Origin: Bacillus pseudomycoides DSM 12442 | GTDB lineage: Bacteria; Bacillota; Bacilli; Bacillales; Bacillaceae_G | NCBI RefSeq assembly: GCF_000161455.1 | Contig: NZ_CM000745.1 | Coordinates: 4,537,486 to 4,593,569, forward strand | DNA: 56,084 nt | Direction: 5' to 3' | Shown here: positions 17,605-26,340 of the stretch, one piece after another | Numbering within the stretch: position 1 is the stretch's first letter | Layout: every line of letters starts with the position of its first letter | Made by a program: the position numbers and the translations under genes | Notes under the pieces: generated by a model | What the model was told of the DNA's origin: nothing | The model's database searches: none | Seen by the model: the letters and a program-made list of their open reading frames with translations, nothing else

Positions 17605-17652
17605 ACAAAAGGCGCATTTCCCTTTTATTTTTTCTAAGAGAAATACGCCTTA
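17605..17652 (-). terminator. Hairpin between the EIIA gene and ywlE
   Basis: AAGGCGCATTTC and GAAATACGCCTT pair with one mismatch around a 19-base loop. On the minus strand the stem is followed by TTTTGT. It is either a second terminator for the EIIA gene or a leader structure of ywlE. Confidence 0.5.
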
Positions 17653-17739
17653 TCCACATATATGTGAAACCCTAGTTCCAAGTACCTTCAATATAGTACC
17701 ATACATCACTAAAACATCCCACGAAAAAAACTTATGACT

Positions 17740-17780
17740 AAATAAAATAAGGAATCCATTTCATATAAAATGGATTCCTT
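17740..17780 (-). terminator. Intrinsic terminator of the EIIA gene
   Basis: AGGAATCCATTT and AAATGGATTCCT form a perfect 12-base stem, followed on the minus strand by TTATTTTATTT. Confidence 0.85.
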
Positions 17781-17791
17781 ACAAAAAATCA

Positions 17792-18289
17792 TTATTTCAT
17801 TGTAACTTTCATTACTTCTGTTGAACCTTTTGTAGCTGAAACACCTACAGTTGTATTAATAGATTCAGCTGCATCTGTATTTGTAATAACAATTGGAGTA
17901 ATTGTGCTTTTTGCTTTTTCGCGAATTAATTCTAAATCGAAAGAAATTAATTTATCGCCAGCTTTCACAGCTTGTCCTTCAGATACGTGGGCTTCGAAAC
18001 CTTCGCCTTCCATTTTTACAGTTTCTAAACCAACATGGATTAAAATTTCTGTACCGTTTTTCGCTTTAATTCCAACAGCATGTTTTGTGTGGAATAATTG
18101 TACGATTTCGCCATCTACTGGTGCTACAACTACACCTTCAGTAGGAACGATTGCAACACCGTCGCCCATCATACGACCAGCGAATACTGGATCTGGTACT
18201 TCTTCAATATTTTTCACTTCTCCAGTTAATGGAGCTACGAGTGTTTCTACATTTGTTTTTGAACCAAGGCCAAATAATTTTTTAAACAT
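17792..18289 (-). CDS. crr: PTS glucose-type EIIA component, single domain
   Basis: EIIA-Glc proteins accept phosphate from HPr and pass it to EIIB domains of sugar transporters. The 165-residue protein shows the family core PVDGEIVQLFHTKHAVGIK (His67 and His70) and the phosphorylated His85 in ILIHVGLETV. It is a free-standing EIIA, like Crr of enterics, with no IIB or IIC gene nearby. A TAAGGAGG site precedes the ATG. It is absent from this position in the B. subtilis ywl cluster, so it belongs to an accessory block together with the next four genes. Confidence 0.92.
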   Translation of the reverse strand: MFKKLFGLGSKTNVETLVAPLTGEVKNIEEVPDPVFAGRMMGDGVAIVPTEGVVVAPVDGEIVQLFHTKHAVGIKAKNGTEILIHVGLETVKMEGEGFEAHVSEGQAVKAGDKLISFDLELIREKAKSTITPIVITNTDAAESINTTVGVSATKGSTEVMKVTMK

Positions 18290-18386
18290 AGGATAGTCCT
18301 CCTTATAATTAGGTTGAAAATGTATAGGGCAATCCCTAGTAAAGATTGAGATACACGTAAGACTTCACACTTCAAATATTATATTG

Positions 18387-18401
18387 TAAAAACGCTTTCG
18401 A
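18387..18401. promoter_or_regulatory. Possible cre-like site upstream of the EIIA gene
   Basis: TAAAAACGCTTTCGA, reverse complement TCGAAAGCGTTTTTA, resembles the CcpA operator with two departures from the usual consensus, and overlaps a TATAAT-containing region upstream of the EIIA gene. Catabolite control of a PTS gene would make sense, but the match is imperfect. Confidence 0.3.
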
Positions 18402-18607
18402 AAAGAATTACGTTATTACCAATAGACCCTTATTGTATCGCTTTGCAAAATTCCAGTCAATTCAGATTGTCTGAATAACAATGATGAGAATTAACTTCTT
18501 ACTTGTATTTTCTCTTTTTCTCCTCCACTTGTCTAGAGGTCTTTACAACATATTTATTTTTTATTATTGATTTGTAAAATTTTCTTCGAATTTCATAAGA
18601 AAGTCAC

Positions 18608-18660
18608 TTGACTAAAGTAAGTAACTCATTTATTATAACTTACATAAGGTAAGTAAATAA
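18608..18660 (+). promoter_or_regulatory. Promoter and candidate operator of the DoxX gene
   Basis: TTGACT and TATTAT with a 17-base spacer form a good SigA promoter. The spacer and start region carry repeated arms: GTAAGTAA within the spacer, ACTTAC just after the -10 box and GGTAAGTAA beyond it. Such repeats across a promoter suggest a repressor, perhaps of the MarR/DUF24 class that controls doxX-type genes in Bacillus; the regulator is not in the window. I see nothing else in the 390-base gap except the EIIA promoter region. Confidence 0.6.
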
Positions 18661-18679
18661 CTTTTTGGAGGTTTTATAA

Positions 18680-19066
18680 ATGATGAACATCGGTCTTCTT
18701 CTTATTCGTCTTGTTATCGGAATTACATTCATGGGTCACGGTACTCAAAAATTATTTGGCTGGTTTGGTGGTCACGGTCTGAAAGGAACAGGCGGCTGGA
18801 TGGAATCAATCGGCTTACGCCCTGGCGTATTCATGGCATTTATGGCTGGCGCAACTGAGCTATTAGGTGGTTTCTTATTCGCTGCAGGTATCTTCACTTG
18901 GGTTGGCTCATTATTTATCATTGGTACAATGCTAGTTGCAATCTTTACTGTACACGGAAAAAATGGCTACTGGGTAACACAAAACGGGTTTGAATATAAC
19001 ATGATCTTAATCGCTATTGCAGTTGGCGTTGCGTTAACTGGACCTGGCGCTTACGTTTTACTTTAA
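18680..19066 (+). CDS. DoxX family membrane protein
   Basis: The 128-residue protein has four membrane helices and the DoxX pattern LLIRLVIGITFMGHGTQKLFGWFGGHGL with Gly-rich turns. Family members such as CatD act in quinone or thiol stress responses with a partner oxidoreductase, but the function of this one is inferred only from family. A GGAGG site lies eight bases before the ATG. Confidence 0.88.
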   Translation: MMNIGLLLIRLVIGITFMGHGTQKLFGWFGGHGLKGTGGWMESIGLRPGVFMAFMAGATELLGGFLFAAGIFTWVGSLFIIGTMLVAIFTVHGKNGYWVTQNGFEYNMILIAIAVGVALTGPGAYVLL

Positions 19067-19097
19067 TCAGTTATCTCAATTTCAAGATATATAAGTG

Positions 19098-19262
19098 CAA
19101 ATTGAAAAAAACTTTTTTTAGGTGGGAGAGAGCATCCGGCCATGCATAGAAGCGGTCAGATCCTTTTCCAGCCCCATGCCAAGTGAAAACAAAGCGAGAA
19201 AATGAGTGCAGATCCTCTTTTATTCTTCATAGCCGCGACTTATATGTTGAAAAATCAAAATG
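19098..19262 (+). repeat. Dispersed repeat family B, copy 1
   Basis: The unit starts AAATTGAAAAAAAC, runs through GGTGGGAGAGAGCATC, CCATGCATAGAAGCGGTCAG and CCCCATGCCAAGTGAAAAC, and ends at CATAGCCGCGACTTATATG. A near-identical copy lies at 24129-24308, and shorter inverted copies at 21360-21492 and 37100-37203. A small hairpin forms around the conserved ATGCATAG. No gene is visible. Confidence 0.8.
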
Positions 19263-19283
19263 TATTTATATATTTATTAATGA

Positions 19284-19327
19284 TAGGAGTAGATTCCAAG
19301 CTGGAATCTACTCCTATTCTTTTTTCT
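19284..19327 (+). terminator. Intrinsic terminator downstream of doxX
   Basis: AGGAGTAGATTCCA and TGGAATCTACTCCT form a perfect 14-base stem followed by ATTCTTTTTTCT. The repeat copy separates it from the doxX stop. Confidence 0.88.
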
Positions 19328-19432
19328 CATTTACAAAAACCGTCAAAAAAATATTTTTTTAGCAGGAGTTTCCCTCCATTATCTTGTAAACAAACAAAGA
19401 AGTATTCATATCGAGGAAGGGAGATTACAAAT

Positions 19433-20044
19433 ATGCTTTCGATTAATCCAAACGAACAAACAGAAAAAGATAATTACAAATTATTAACAGGGAGTATCAT
19501 TCCGCGCCCTGTAGCATTCGTAACTTCTGTAACAAAAGATGGTGTTTTAAACGGGGCTCCATATAGCTATTTTAATATCGTTGCTGCTAATCCGCCGCTC
19601 ATTTCTGTTTCCGTACAACGTAAAGGAGGAGAAAGAAAAGATACTTCTCGAAACGCCATTGAAAAAGGTGAATTTGTTGTACATATTTCCGACGAATCCT
19701 ATGTGGAGGCCATCAACGAAACCGCTGCAAACCTCCCTCCAAATCAAAGTGAAATTGAATTAGCGAAACTAACCCCGATCGAAAGTGATGTCATCTCCGT
19801 ACCAGGCGTAAAAGAAGCGAATATTCGAATGGAGTGCGTATTAGAACGCGCCATCCCACTAGGTGGAACAGAAGACTCCCCAGCATGTGACCTTCTTATC
19901 GGCCGCGTTGTCCGGTTCCACGTCGCAGAACATTTATATGAAAACGGACGAATTCATGCAGAAGGACTAAAACCAGTAAGCCGCCTAGCAGGACACAACT
20001 ACGCAAAATTAGGAGAACAATTTGAGCTTGTAAGGCCAATTTAA
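19433..20044 (+). CDS. Flavin reductase-like FMN-binding split-barrel protein (YwrF-like)
   Basis: The 203-residue protein has the family's start region LTGSIIPRPVAFVTSVTKDGVLNGAPYSYFN and PPLISVSVQRKGGERKDTSRN, typical of FMN-binding flavin reductase domains. The frame extends upstream to 19202, but GAGGAAGGGAG lies just before the ATG at 19433, and the upstream part reads through a terminator and repeat. The physiological substrate is unknown. Confidence 0.88.
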   Translation: MLSINPNEQTEKDNYKLLTGSIIPRPVAFVTSVTKDGVLNGAPYSYFNIVAANPPLISVSVQRKGGERKDTSRNAIEKGEFVVHISDESYVEAINETAANLPPNQSEIELAKLTPIESDVISVPGVKEANIRMECVLERAIPLGGTEDSPACDLLIGRVVRFHVAEHLYENGRIHAEGLKPVSRLAGHNYAKLGEQFELVRPI

Positions 20045-20073
20045 AAGTAGCGACAGCTCGTTCATTCCACAAC

Positions 20074-20110
20074 AAAAAATCCCCCGCCATTATAAGCAGG
20101 GGATTTTTTT
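20074..20110 (+). terminator. Bidirectional terminator between convergent genes
   Basis: AATCCCC and GGGGATT form a stem around CGCCATTATAAGCA with A and T runs on the two sides. It serves both the flavin reductase gene and the convergent small membrane protein. Confidence 0.85.
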
Positions 20111-20385
20111 TATATTTCTTCACGCTTTTCTTCTAGCGTAGGCGCATTTTCCTTCTTCGGTTTTCCAAGCTTTACAACAAAGAAATATAAAGAGAGCAAT
20201 GTAATAAGAAAAACGATAAAAAATGGATACGGCGAATAAAACATACGAGCCGTCTCTGTTTTTCCCTCAATAAATTTTAAAGAACTTATATCTAAAAACT
20301 CAGCAAACATTTGTACACCGAGCATACTAAACCAAAATACGAAAAAGCTAATAATAATACCCAAAATTTGTTTTACTCTTGTCAC
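20110..20385 (-). CDS. Small membrane protein of unknown function
   Basis: About 91 residues with two membrane helices (roughly 6-28 and 50-70), a basic stretch KLGKPKK after the second and an acidic end. I start it at the GTG reading MTRVKQIL, eight bases after AGAAGGGA; the ATG nine bases further upstream overlaps that site. I do not recognise the family. Confidence 0.65.
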   Translation of the reverse strand: MTRVKQILGIIISFFVFWFSMLGVQMFAEFLDISSLKFIEGKTETARMFYSPYPFFIVFLITLLSLYFFVVKLGKPKKENAPTLEEKREEI

Positions 20386-20614
20386 TTGTACCATCCCTTC
20401 TATGTATAAGAGTTAGAGTTATTTTTAGTACGACAAGCAATAATAGAAACAGTAAGGTTGTACAGGAAAGAGGCTTCCGTTATCATTCCCAATTTCATTT
20501 CATCCAGCAAAGTACTACTATTTATAAAATAGCCCCGCAAACAATAAACCTACATAACTATCTTGATAAAAATGTCAAAAACTAAATGTACCATTTTCTT
20601 ATATGATAGCAAGA

Positions 20615-21163
20615 TTATATTGGAAAAAGAAGACATAATCCAAACCCAACAAGAATAATACCGCCGAGTACTTCACCATATGTACCGAGCATATGCTTTG
20701 CATGTCTTCCAATAAGTAAACCACCCCATGCTAATATCATACTGACCAATCCAAACATCAATATTGTTACAACCATTTGCGCTCCGTAAATCCCGAGGCT
20801 GAGCCCAACTGAAAAGCTATCTATACTTACACTAAATGCAAATACCAATAAGCTAATTCCCACCGGAGCAGACCTTGTTTCTTCACTTTCTAAAATGGAA
20901 GAATACACAATATAAAATCCTAATCCAATTAACAGAATAGCCCCAGCAACAGTCGCAATATGCCCAAATTTCTCTGATAAAAAACGACCTAGTATCATAC
21001 CGAGAAACGGCATAACAATATGAAACAGCCCTATTGTCATACCGATATAAATGATTTGTCGCATTCTGAGCGTTATCATACCCATGCCGAGGCTTACAGA
21101 AAATGCATCCATCCCTAAGGCAAATGCCATTATAATCAAAGGTACTAGTTGTTCAACCGTCAT
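20615..21163 (-). CDS. mntP: Manganese efflux pump MntP
   Basis: MntP exports excess Mn(II). The 182-residue protein has six membrane helices in two related halves. The first half has MAFALGMDAFSVSLGMG and the second VFAFSVSIDSFSVGLSLG, each with the conserved Asp in a membrane segment. I see no yybP-ykoY manganese riboswitch upstream; that gap is filled by repeats. Its place next to ywlC matches B. subtilis. Confidence 0.93.
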   Translation of the reverse strand: MTVEQLVPLIIMAFALGMDAFSVSLGMGMITLRMRQIIYIGMTIGLFHIVMPFLGMILGRFLSEKFGHIATVAGAILLIGLGFYIVYSSILESEETRSAPVGISLLVFAFSVSIDSFSVGLSLGIYGAQMVVTILMFGLVSMILAWGGLLIGRHAKHMLGTYGEVLGGIILVGFGLCLLFPI

Positions 21164-21243
21164 CCATGTCCCTCCTCGGACTTGCTACTTCACAATATGC
21201 TCATCCGAGGAGAAATAGAATCTACGAAATTTTTCTGTATAAA

Positions 21244-21492
21244 GTGAAACTTTAATCAGTGGGAATTTTCTTCATCCCCCACTGATTATTAGCCCCACTA
21301 ATCGGGCTTTTACAGGATACATCCATTTCAATTATTCAACATTCACATTAGGGCCATGAAAAACAAAAGGTGACCCCGCGCTCGTTCTCTCCTTCTGGTT
21401 TCACTCGGCATGGGGCCAAAAAGGTACTGACCGCTTCTATGCATGAGCGGATCCTCTCTTCCACCCTAAAAAATAGGTTTTAATTTTTCAAC
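21244..21492. repeat. Compound repeat region: bcr1-like start plus inverted family B copy
   Basis: 21244-21325 has GTGAAACTTTAATCAGTGGG, CCCACTGATTATTAGCCC and CGGGCTTTTACAGG, matching the first half of the bcr1-like element at 47386. 21360-21492 is a reverse-oriented copy of family B (CTTCTGGTTTCACTCGGCATGGGGCC and CTATGCATGAGCGGATCC). The whole 333-base gap between ywlC and mntP is thus repeat-derived. Confidence 0.75.
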
Positions 21493-21496
21493 TCGC

Positions 21497-22540
21497 CTAC
21501 TCTTCAATAATAATATGATGCCCTGCCGCTTTCGTTAAACGGTTCATGATCGCATTTCCAATTCCTTCATTCGGAAATGACTCACTAAAAATCACATCTA
21601 CTTTGCTGGCATCGAATGTTCTCAGCACATCGTATAATTTAGTTGCAACGCTTGCTAAATCACTTCGCACTCCGCAAGACAATACAACATCCGCTTTATA
21701 TTCATGTTGATATTCTTCTGTCGTTAATACACCTACCGTATACCCTTCGTCTTTCTTCTGATCTATAAGCTGTTGAATAAAATCACGAGACCCTTCAACA
21801 ATACTAAGTGGTGCTTTCGGTGCATAATGTGTATATTTCATCCCTGGTGCCTTCGGTTTTTCTTTCTCATCTTTTAGCGCAGGATCTAACGAAACAGTTC
21901 CGATCACTTCTTCTAGCTGCTCCTTCGTAATTCCACCTGGACGTAAAATCGTCGGTACTTCACTTGTACAATCAATTACCGTTGATTCAACCCCAACGCC
22001 AGTCGCACCACCATCAACAATACCAGCAATCTTTCCATTTAAATCTTCATATACGTGAGATGCTAGTGTTGGACTCGGACGCCCAGAACGATTGGCACTG
22101 GGTGCTGCAACAGGTACATTCGCTTCTTCAATAAGAGCTAGCGCCACTGGATGATCCGGCATTCTAACTCCAACTGTATCTAAACCAGCCGTAACCTTTT
22201 CAGAAATCCCCTCTTTTTTCGGTAAAATAATTGTTAATGGTCCCGGCCAAAAGTGCTTCATTAAGACTTCTGCAACCTCTGGTATTCCTCTAACAATTCC
22301 TTTTAACTGCGATTTAGAACCAATATGGACAATCAGTGGATTATCACTCGGTCTGCCTTTCGCTTCAAAAATTTTCGCAATTGCTTCATCATTCATCGCA
22401 TTTGCTCCTAGCCCGTATACCGTCTCTGTCGGAAAAGCAATCGCTTCATTTTCCCTTAGTAATTTTGCTGCTTTTTGTAATTGTGGATAATCTTTTTTTA
22501 TTTCCACAACATTATCCACAGTCCACATATTTGTATGCAT
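21497..22540 (-). CDS. ywlC: L-threonylcarbamoyladenylate synthase (Sua5/YwlC)
   Basis: This enzyme makes threonylcarbamoyl-AMP for the t6A37 tRNA modification. The 347-residue protein has the YrdC core (AIAFPTETVYGLGANAMND, KGRPSDNPLIVHI, PVAAPSANRSGRPSPT) followed by the Sua5 linker GMKYTHYAPKAPL and its C-terminal Rossmann domain. I start at the ATG of MHTNMWTV, after AAAGGACGTGGG; the longer frame to 22630 has no ribosome site. It lies between mntP and a small gene, as in B. subtilis ywlC. Confidence 0.94.
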   Translation of the reverse strand: MHTNMWTVDNVVEIKKDYPQLQKAAKLLRENEAIAFPTETVYGLGANAMNDEAIAKIFEAKGRPSDNPLIVHIGSKSQLKGIVRGIPEVAEVLMKHFWPGPLTIILPKKEGISEKVTAGLDTVGVRMPDHPVALALIEEANVPVAAPSANRSGRPSPTLASHVYEDLNGKIAGIVDGGATGVGVESTVIDCTSEVPTILRPGGITKEQLEEVIGTVSLDPALKDEKEKPKAPGMKYTHYAPKAPLSIVEGSRDFIQQLIDQKKDEGYTVGVLTTEEYQHEYKADVVLSCGVRSDLASVATKLYDVLRTFDASKVDVIFSESFPNEGIGNAIMNRLTKAAGHHIIIEE

Positions 22541-22647
22541 TTTTTCCCACGTCCTTTTTTCCCATGAAATACTTGTTATATTTAGTTTACTATGAGATTT
22601 ATCCAAAAGACAAACAAGGTTTATCCACAAAATGTGGATAAACCCAA

Positions 22648-23106
22648 TTAATCAGTGGATAACTTTGTGAATAGCTGACAATTTAGTATTATTACATTCT
22701 GCTGTTTTATATTTTCACAAAAATGTTCTAACTGCTGAATATCCTCTGGAACTTTATGTTTTTCCACAGTTATAAAGTTAAAAAACTGAAAGATCGTCAC
22801 AGATTGTGGATGATTTGTGAGTAAATATACTTGCCCCATACTTTTCTCTTTCATATACTGCAAAAACATTTCAAAAAAATATAAGAAAGTCTTGTTATCC
22901 ACAATAGGTGTGAACAAACAAGAACGAATGAGTGCATTTTCTCCTTTTTGTTCATAACCAATTACAGCTTGTATCTCTCCGTCATCTTCCAATATCATAA
23001 ATTGCTCGTATAACTCATTTATTTTATCATCTTTTTTATTAGCTTGTCCGAAAAAAGAATGTAATCTCTCAACATCAGCGTTTGTAGCAAAATAAGTCTT
23101 TTTCAC
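22648..23106 (-). CDS. Small protein of unknown function, possibly GNAT-like
   Basis: About 152 residues starting at the GTG reading MKKTYFATNADVERL, seven bases after a strong GAGGAGGG site. The arrangement of an initial strand-helix, a central segment FMILEDDGEIQAVIGYEQKGENALIRSCLF and a later helix and strand resembles a small N-acetyltransferase, but I cannot identify the acetyl-CoA loop with confidence. It lies between spoIIR and ywlC, where B. subtilis has ywlA and ywlB. It is cysteine-containing and soluble. Confidence 0.7.
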   Translation of the reverse strand: MKKTYFATNADVERLHSFFGQANKKDDKINELYEQFMILEDDGEIQAVIGYEQKGENALIRSCLFTPIVDNKTFLYFFEMFLQYMKEKSMGQVYLLTNHPQSVTIFQFFNFITVEKHKVPEDIQQLEHFCENIKQQNVIILNCQLFTKLSTD

Positions 23107-23156
23107 AACAAATCCCTCCTCATTTCTATATATGAGGAAGGATTCCAAACTAGTAC

Positions 23157-24032
23157 TTATTTAGAAAATAACGATGTGAATGCTTCTACAATAAATAATT
23201 TCACTTTCGGTTTTTCCTCTTGCTCTTCTATTTCTACTGTTTCAATTGTTTGTTTTTGTTTCTTCTCCAGAGGCTTTTCTATTTTTTCCACAGGCTGTTT
23301 TTCTCCCTGTTTTACGCTTTTTTCTTGTGCAATCTTTTCATTTGTTTCTTTCACAGGAGTTTGTACTTTTGAAATAACCTCTTTTTTCGATGTTTCTTGT
23401 CCCTTTTTTTGTTTCGACAGAACATCTTGATTTTGTTTTTCCGATACCTCTTCTTTTTCTTCCTGTATTTTTACTGGCTGTTCTTCCTCATCCATTGATT
23501 CTGCTTTTACAACATGCTCCTCTTTTTTTACAGCCGATCCACTAGAGAAATCTAGAAAACACATTGGCGGGAATAACACGCACCACCAATTTGCCCCTTC
23601 GCCTTTTCCAATTGAAATGAGTACTGCTTCATATTCCCCTGCTGGATAAATAAAATTCCCATATACTTTTGTAGGAAATTTAATGTTTTTGCTAAATGTA
23701 ACTTGAAATGATTCTTTACTTCCTTCGCGTTTTAACGTATTAGCAACCGTTTTTTCAATTTCTGGGATGTGACTCTGAATAACGCGACGTGCGTCTTCAA
23801 ACGATTTCAAATCTGCTACCCAACCATCAATTTGCGTCTTTACTTCATCGCGCACTTTACGTTTTAGCGCCTGATCTTCCTTCGAATCGCTATTTGCTAA
23901 AATACGTAATCGAACAGCTTCTTTCGGAATAACAGTTTTTCCCTTCGCATCAACTTTCATATATCCAAACTGCACAAGTAACTGTGCACCAATTAATAAT
24001 AAAAGAAAATAGGCAATCGCTTGTTTTTTCAT
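23157..24032 (-). CDS. spoIIR: Stage II sporulation protein R
   Basis: SpoIIR is a secreted forespore signal that triggers SpoIIGA processing of pro-SigE in the mother cell. The 291-residue protein has an N-terminal hydrophobic signal (AIAYFLLLLIGAQLLVQFG) and the conserved core KEAVRLRILANSDSKEDQALKRKVRDEV and NWWCVLFPPMCFLDFSS. The C-terminal part from about residue 170 is a long Lys/Glu/Gln-rich low-complexity tail, making it longer than the roughly 224-residue B. subtilis protein. It lies downstream of prmC as in B. subtilis. Confidence 0.93.
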   Translation of the reverse strand: MKKQAIAYFLLLLIGAQLLVQFGYMKVDAKGKTVIPKEAVRLRILANSDSKEDQALKRKVRDEVKTQIDGWVADLKSFEDARRVIQSHIPEIEKTVANTLKREGSKESFQVTFSKNIKFPTKVYGNFIYPAGEYEAVLISIGKGEGANWWCVLFPPMCFLDFSSGSAVKKEEHVVKAESMDEEEQPVKIQEEKEEVSEKQNQDVLSKQKKGQETSKKEVISKVQTPVKETNEKIAQEKSVKQGEKQPVEKIEKPLEKKQKQTIETVEIEEQEEKPKVKLFIVEAFTSLFSK

Positions 24033-24128
24033 CTCCTACACCGTCCCTTCTGTAAACAGTGTAGACACTCTTACCTCTTTCTAAACTATTAAATTCTAAA
24101 TCTATAGAAAAACTTTCGAGTGTAGTAA

Positions 24129-24308
24129 ATACAAATTGAAAAAAACGATTTAAAACCTTTCTTTTTGGGTGGAAGAGAGCATCTAGCCATGCATAGATGC
24201 GGGCAAGGTCCTTTTTTCTTCCCATGCCACATGAAAACAGAAGGAGAAAACGAGGGCAGGTCACCTTTTATTTTTCATAGCCGCGACTTATATGTTGAAA
24301 AGGCAAAA
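24129..24308 (+). repeat. Dispersed repeat family B, copy 2
   Basis: This copy matches the one at 19098 along its whole length, with the same start AAATTGAAAAAAACG and end CATAGCCGCGACTTATATG. Here the hairpin at the centre is GCATCTA-GCCATGCA-TAGATGC. It fills most of the 311-base gap between prmC and spoIIR. Confidence 0.8.
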
Positions 24309-24318
24309 TGGATTATAT

Positions 24319-24353
24319 AGAAAAATGGAGTAAGGTTCTATCCTTACTCCATT
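24319..24353 (-). terminator. Intrinsic terminator of prfA-prmC
   Basis: ATGGAGTAAGG and CCTTACTCCAT form a perfect 11-base stem containing the prmC stop codon. On the minus strand the stem is followed by TTTTTC. Confidence 0.88.
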
Positions 24354-25195
24354 TCCGCAAATACCATACGATCTTTTCCGTTAATATCAAATACAACTTC
24401 TACATGGGCATGCGGAAATGTCTGCTGCAATAACCTTTTAACATCTTCACCTTGCCCTATGCCTACTTCAAAAGCAACAATTGCTTTTCTTTGCAAGACG
24501 TTTGGCAACTCTTCCATAAAACGGCGATAAAAATCAAGCCCATCTTCCCCGCCAACAAGCGCACGCTTCGGTTCATGCTCTTTTACAACCGGAGAAAGGC
24601 CTCTCCAGTCTTCTTCTGGAATATACGGGGGATTCGAAACAACAACATCTAATTTTTGCCCCGTTTCATAAAACGGTGATAATAAATCACCATGATAGAA
24701 CGTTACATTTGCACCTAATGCTTTTGCATTTTCTTTCGCAACTTCAATAGATTCCTGTGCGATATCTACTGTATACATATGAAGATTTTGATTTTCTAAA
24801 GCGAGCGTAATTGAAATTGCTCCACTTCCCGTACCAATATCAGCTATATGCAGTTCCTGCTTACCAAACATACGCTGGATTCTATCTAATACACCTACTA
24901 TAAGCTCTTCTGTTTCTGGTCTTGGTATTAATACTTCTTCATTTACGAAAAACGAACGACCATAAAACATTTCATATCCCATCATATATTGAACAGGAAT
25001 CCCACCTACATGTTTGTGGATAAAGTTCGTAAACGTCTTCTGTTGTTCCTCAGACATTTCTTCACGCATGTTCATCATTAAGCCTGTTCGATTCGTCTTT
25101 AATACATGACAAAGGACAATTTCTCCCGCATTTTCATCTCGCCCATTTTCTTGTAAAAAAGAAGAAGCCCATTTCAGGGCTTCATAGACACGCAT
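24344..25195 (-). CDS. prmC: Peptide chain release factor N5-glutamine methyltransferase
   Basis: PrmC methylates the Gln of the GGQ motif in release factors using SAM. The 283-residue protein has the SAM-binding IADIGTGSGAISITLA near residue 118 and the active-site NPPY in VVSNPPYIPEEDW. Its ATG overlaps the prfA stop by one base (TAATG), so it is co-translated with its substrate's gene. Confidence 0.97.
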   Translation of the reverse strand: MRVYEALKWASSFLQENGRDENAGEIVLCHVLKTNRTGLMMNMREEMSEEQQKTFTNFIHKHVGGIPVQYMMGYEMFYGRSFFVNEEVLIPRPETEELIVGVLDRIQRMFGKQELHIADIGTGSGAISITLALENQNLHMYTVDIAQESIEVAKENAKALGANVTFYHGDLLSPFYETGQKLDVVVSNPPYIPEEDWRGLSPVVKEHEPKRALVGGEDGLDFYRRFMEELPNVLQRKAIVAFEVGIGQGEDVKRLLQQTFPHAHVEVVFDINGKDRMVFAEME

Positions 25196-26262
25196 TACTC
25201 AGCTGCCTCCATCTTTTGCGCCTGATCTTCCATCACTAAGGCATTGATGAAATCATCTAACTTACCTTGTAAGATTTGATCTAGCTTCTGAATCGTTAAA
25301 CCGATTCGATGGTCTGTAACACGGTTTTGCGGGAAGTTATACGTACGAATACGCTCTGAACGGTCTCCCGTACCAACAGCTTGTTTACGGTTTTGATCGT
25401 ACTCAGCTTGCGCTTCTTGTCTAAATTTATCATAAACACGTGCACGTAATACTTTCATTGCTTTTTCTTTGTTCTTAATTTGCGATTTTTCATCCTGACA
25501 AGATACAACTACACCAGTCGGTAAATGCGTTAAACGTACCGCTGACATCGTTGTATTAACACTTTGTCCACCAGGACCACTAGAAGCAAATGTATCAACA
25601 CGAACATCTTTTTCATGAATATCGATTTCTACTTCTTCTGCTTCCGGTAATACAGCTACAGTTGCTGTAGAAGTATGGATACGTCCACCAGATTCTGTTT
25701 CCGGAACACGTTGCACACGGTGTGCACCATTTTCAAACTTCAACTTTGCGAAAGCGCCTTTACCGTTGATCATAAAGATAATCTCTTTATATCCACCTAA
25801 CTCTGTATAACTCGCTTCGATAATTTCAGTTTTCCAACCTTGTACCTCAGCATAACGGCTATACATACGGTATAAATCACCAGCAAATAAAGCAGCCTCA
25901 TCGCCACCAGCAGCACCACGAACCTCCACAATAACGTTTTTATCATCATTCGGGTCCTTTGGAACAAGTAAAATTTTCAGACGCTCTGATAATTCTTTCT
26001 CTTGTCCCTCTAACTCAGAAACTTCTTCCTTTACCATTTCACGCATGTCAGCATCTAACTTTTCTTCTAACATTGCCTTCGCATCTCGTAATTGCGCACG
26101 AACATCTTTATACTCACGGTACACCTCTACCGTTTCTTGCATATCAGATTGTTCCTTTGAATATTCACGAAGTTTATTCGAATCACTAATAACCTCTGGA
26201 TCACTTAACAGCTCGTTTAACTTCTCATAACGATTTTCTACAGCTTGCAAACGATCTAACAC
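25195..26262 (-). CDS. prfA: Peptide chain release factor 1
   Basis: RF1 terminates translation at UAA and UAG. The 355-residue protein has the GGQ loop (FASSGPGGQSVNTT) and, upstream of it, RVPETESGGRIHTST, with the PxT-type stop-codon recognition region PETESGG. I start at the GTG reading MLDRLQAV, six bases after GAGGTG; the GTG three codons earlier lies inside that ribosome site. It forms an operon with prmC. Confidence 0.97.
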   Translation of the reverse strand: MLDRLQAVENRYEKLNELLSDPEVISDSNKLREYSKEQSDMQETVEVYREYKDVRAQLRDAKAMLEEKLDADMREMVKEEVSELEGQEKELSERLKILLVPKDPNDDKNVIVEVRGAAGGDEAALFAGDLYRMYSRYAEVQGWKTEIIEASYTELGGYKEIIFMINGKGAFAKLKFENGAHRVQRVPETESGGRIHTSTATVAVLPEAEEVEIDIHEKDVRVDTFASSGPGGQSVNTTMSAVRLTHLPTGVVVSCQDEKSQIKNKEKAMKVLRARVYDKFRQEAQAEYDQNRKQAVGTGDRSERIRTYNFPQNRVTDHRIGLTIQKLDQILQGKLDDFINALVMEDQAQKMEAAE

Positions 26263-26340
26263 ATCATTCACCTCAACATCCTAGTCTTTAATACAAATAG
26301 TATATGGTACTTAATCAAAAAAACGCAAATTATTATTTTA

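Noticed and set aside
19202..19432. N-terminal extension of the flavin reductase-like protein
   Set aside because: The extension reads through a repeat and a terminator, while a strong ribosome site precedes the internal ATG at 19433.
21164..21496. Manganese riboswitch upstream of mntP
   Set aside because: The gap consists of bcr1-like and family B repeats, with no yybP-ykoY-type conserved loops.
23176..23430. Phe/Ser/Cys-rich plus-strand ORF of 84 residues
   Set aside because: It is the antisense of the Lys/Glu-rich tail of spoIIR.
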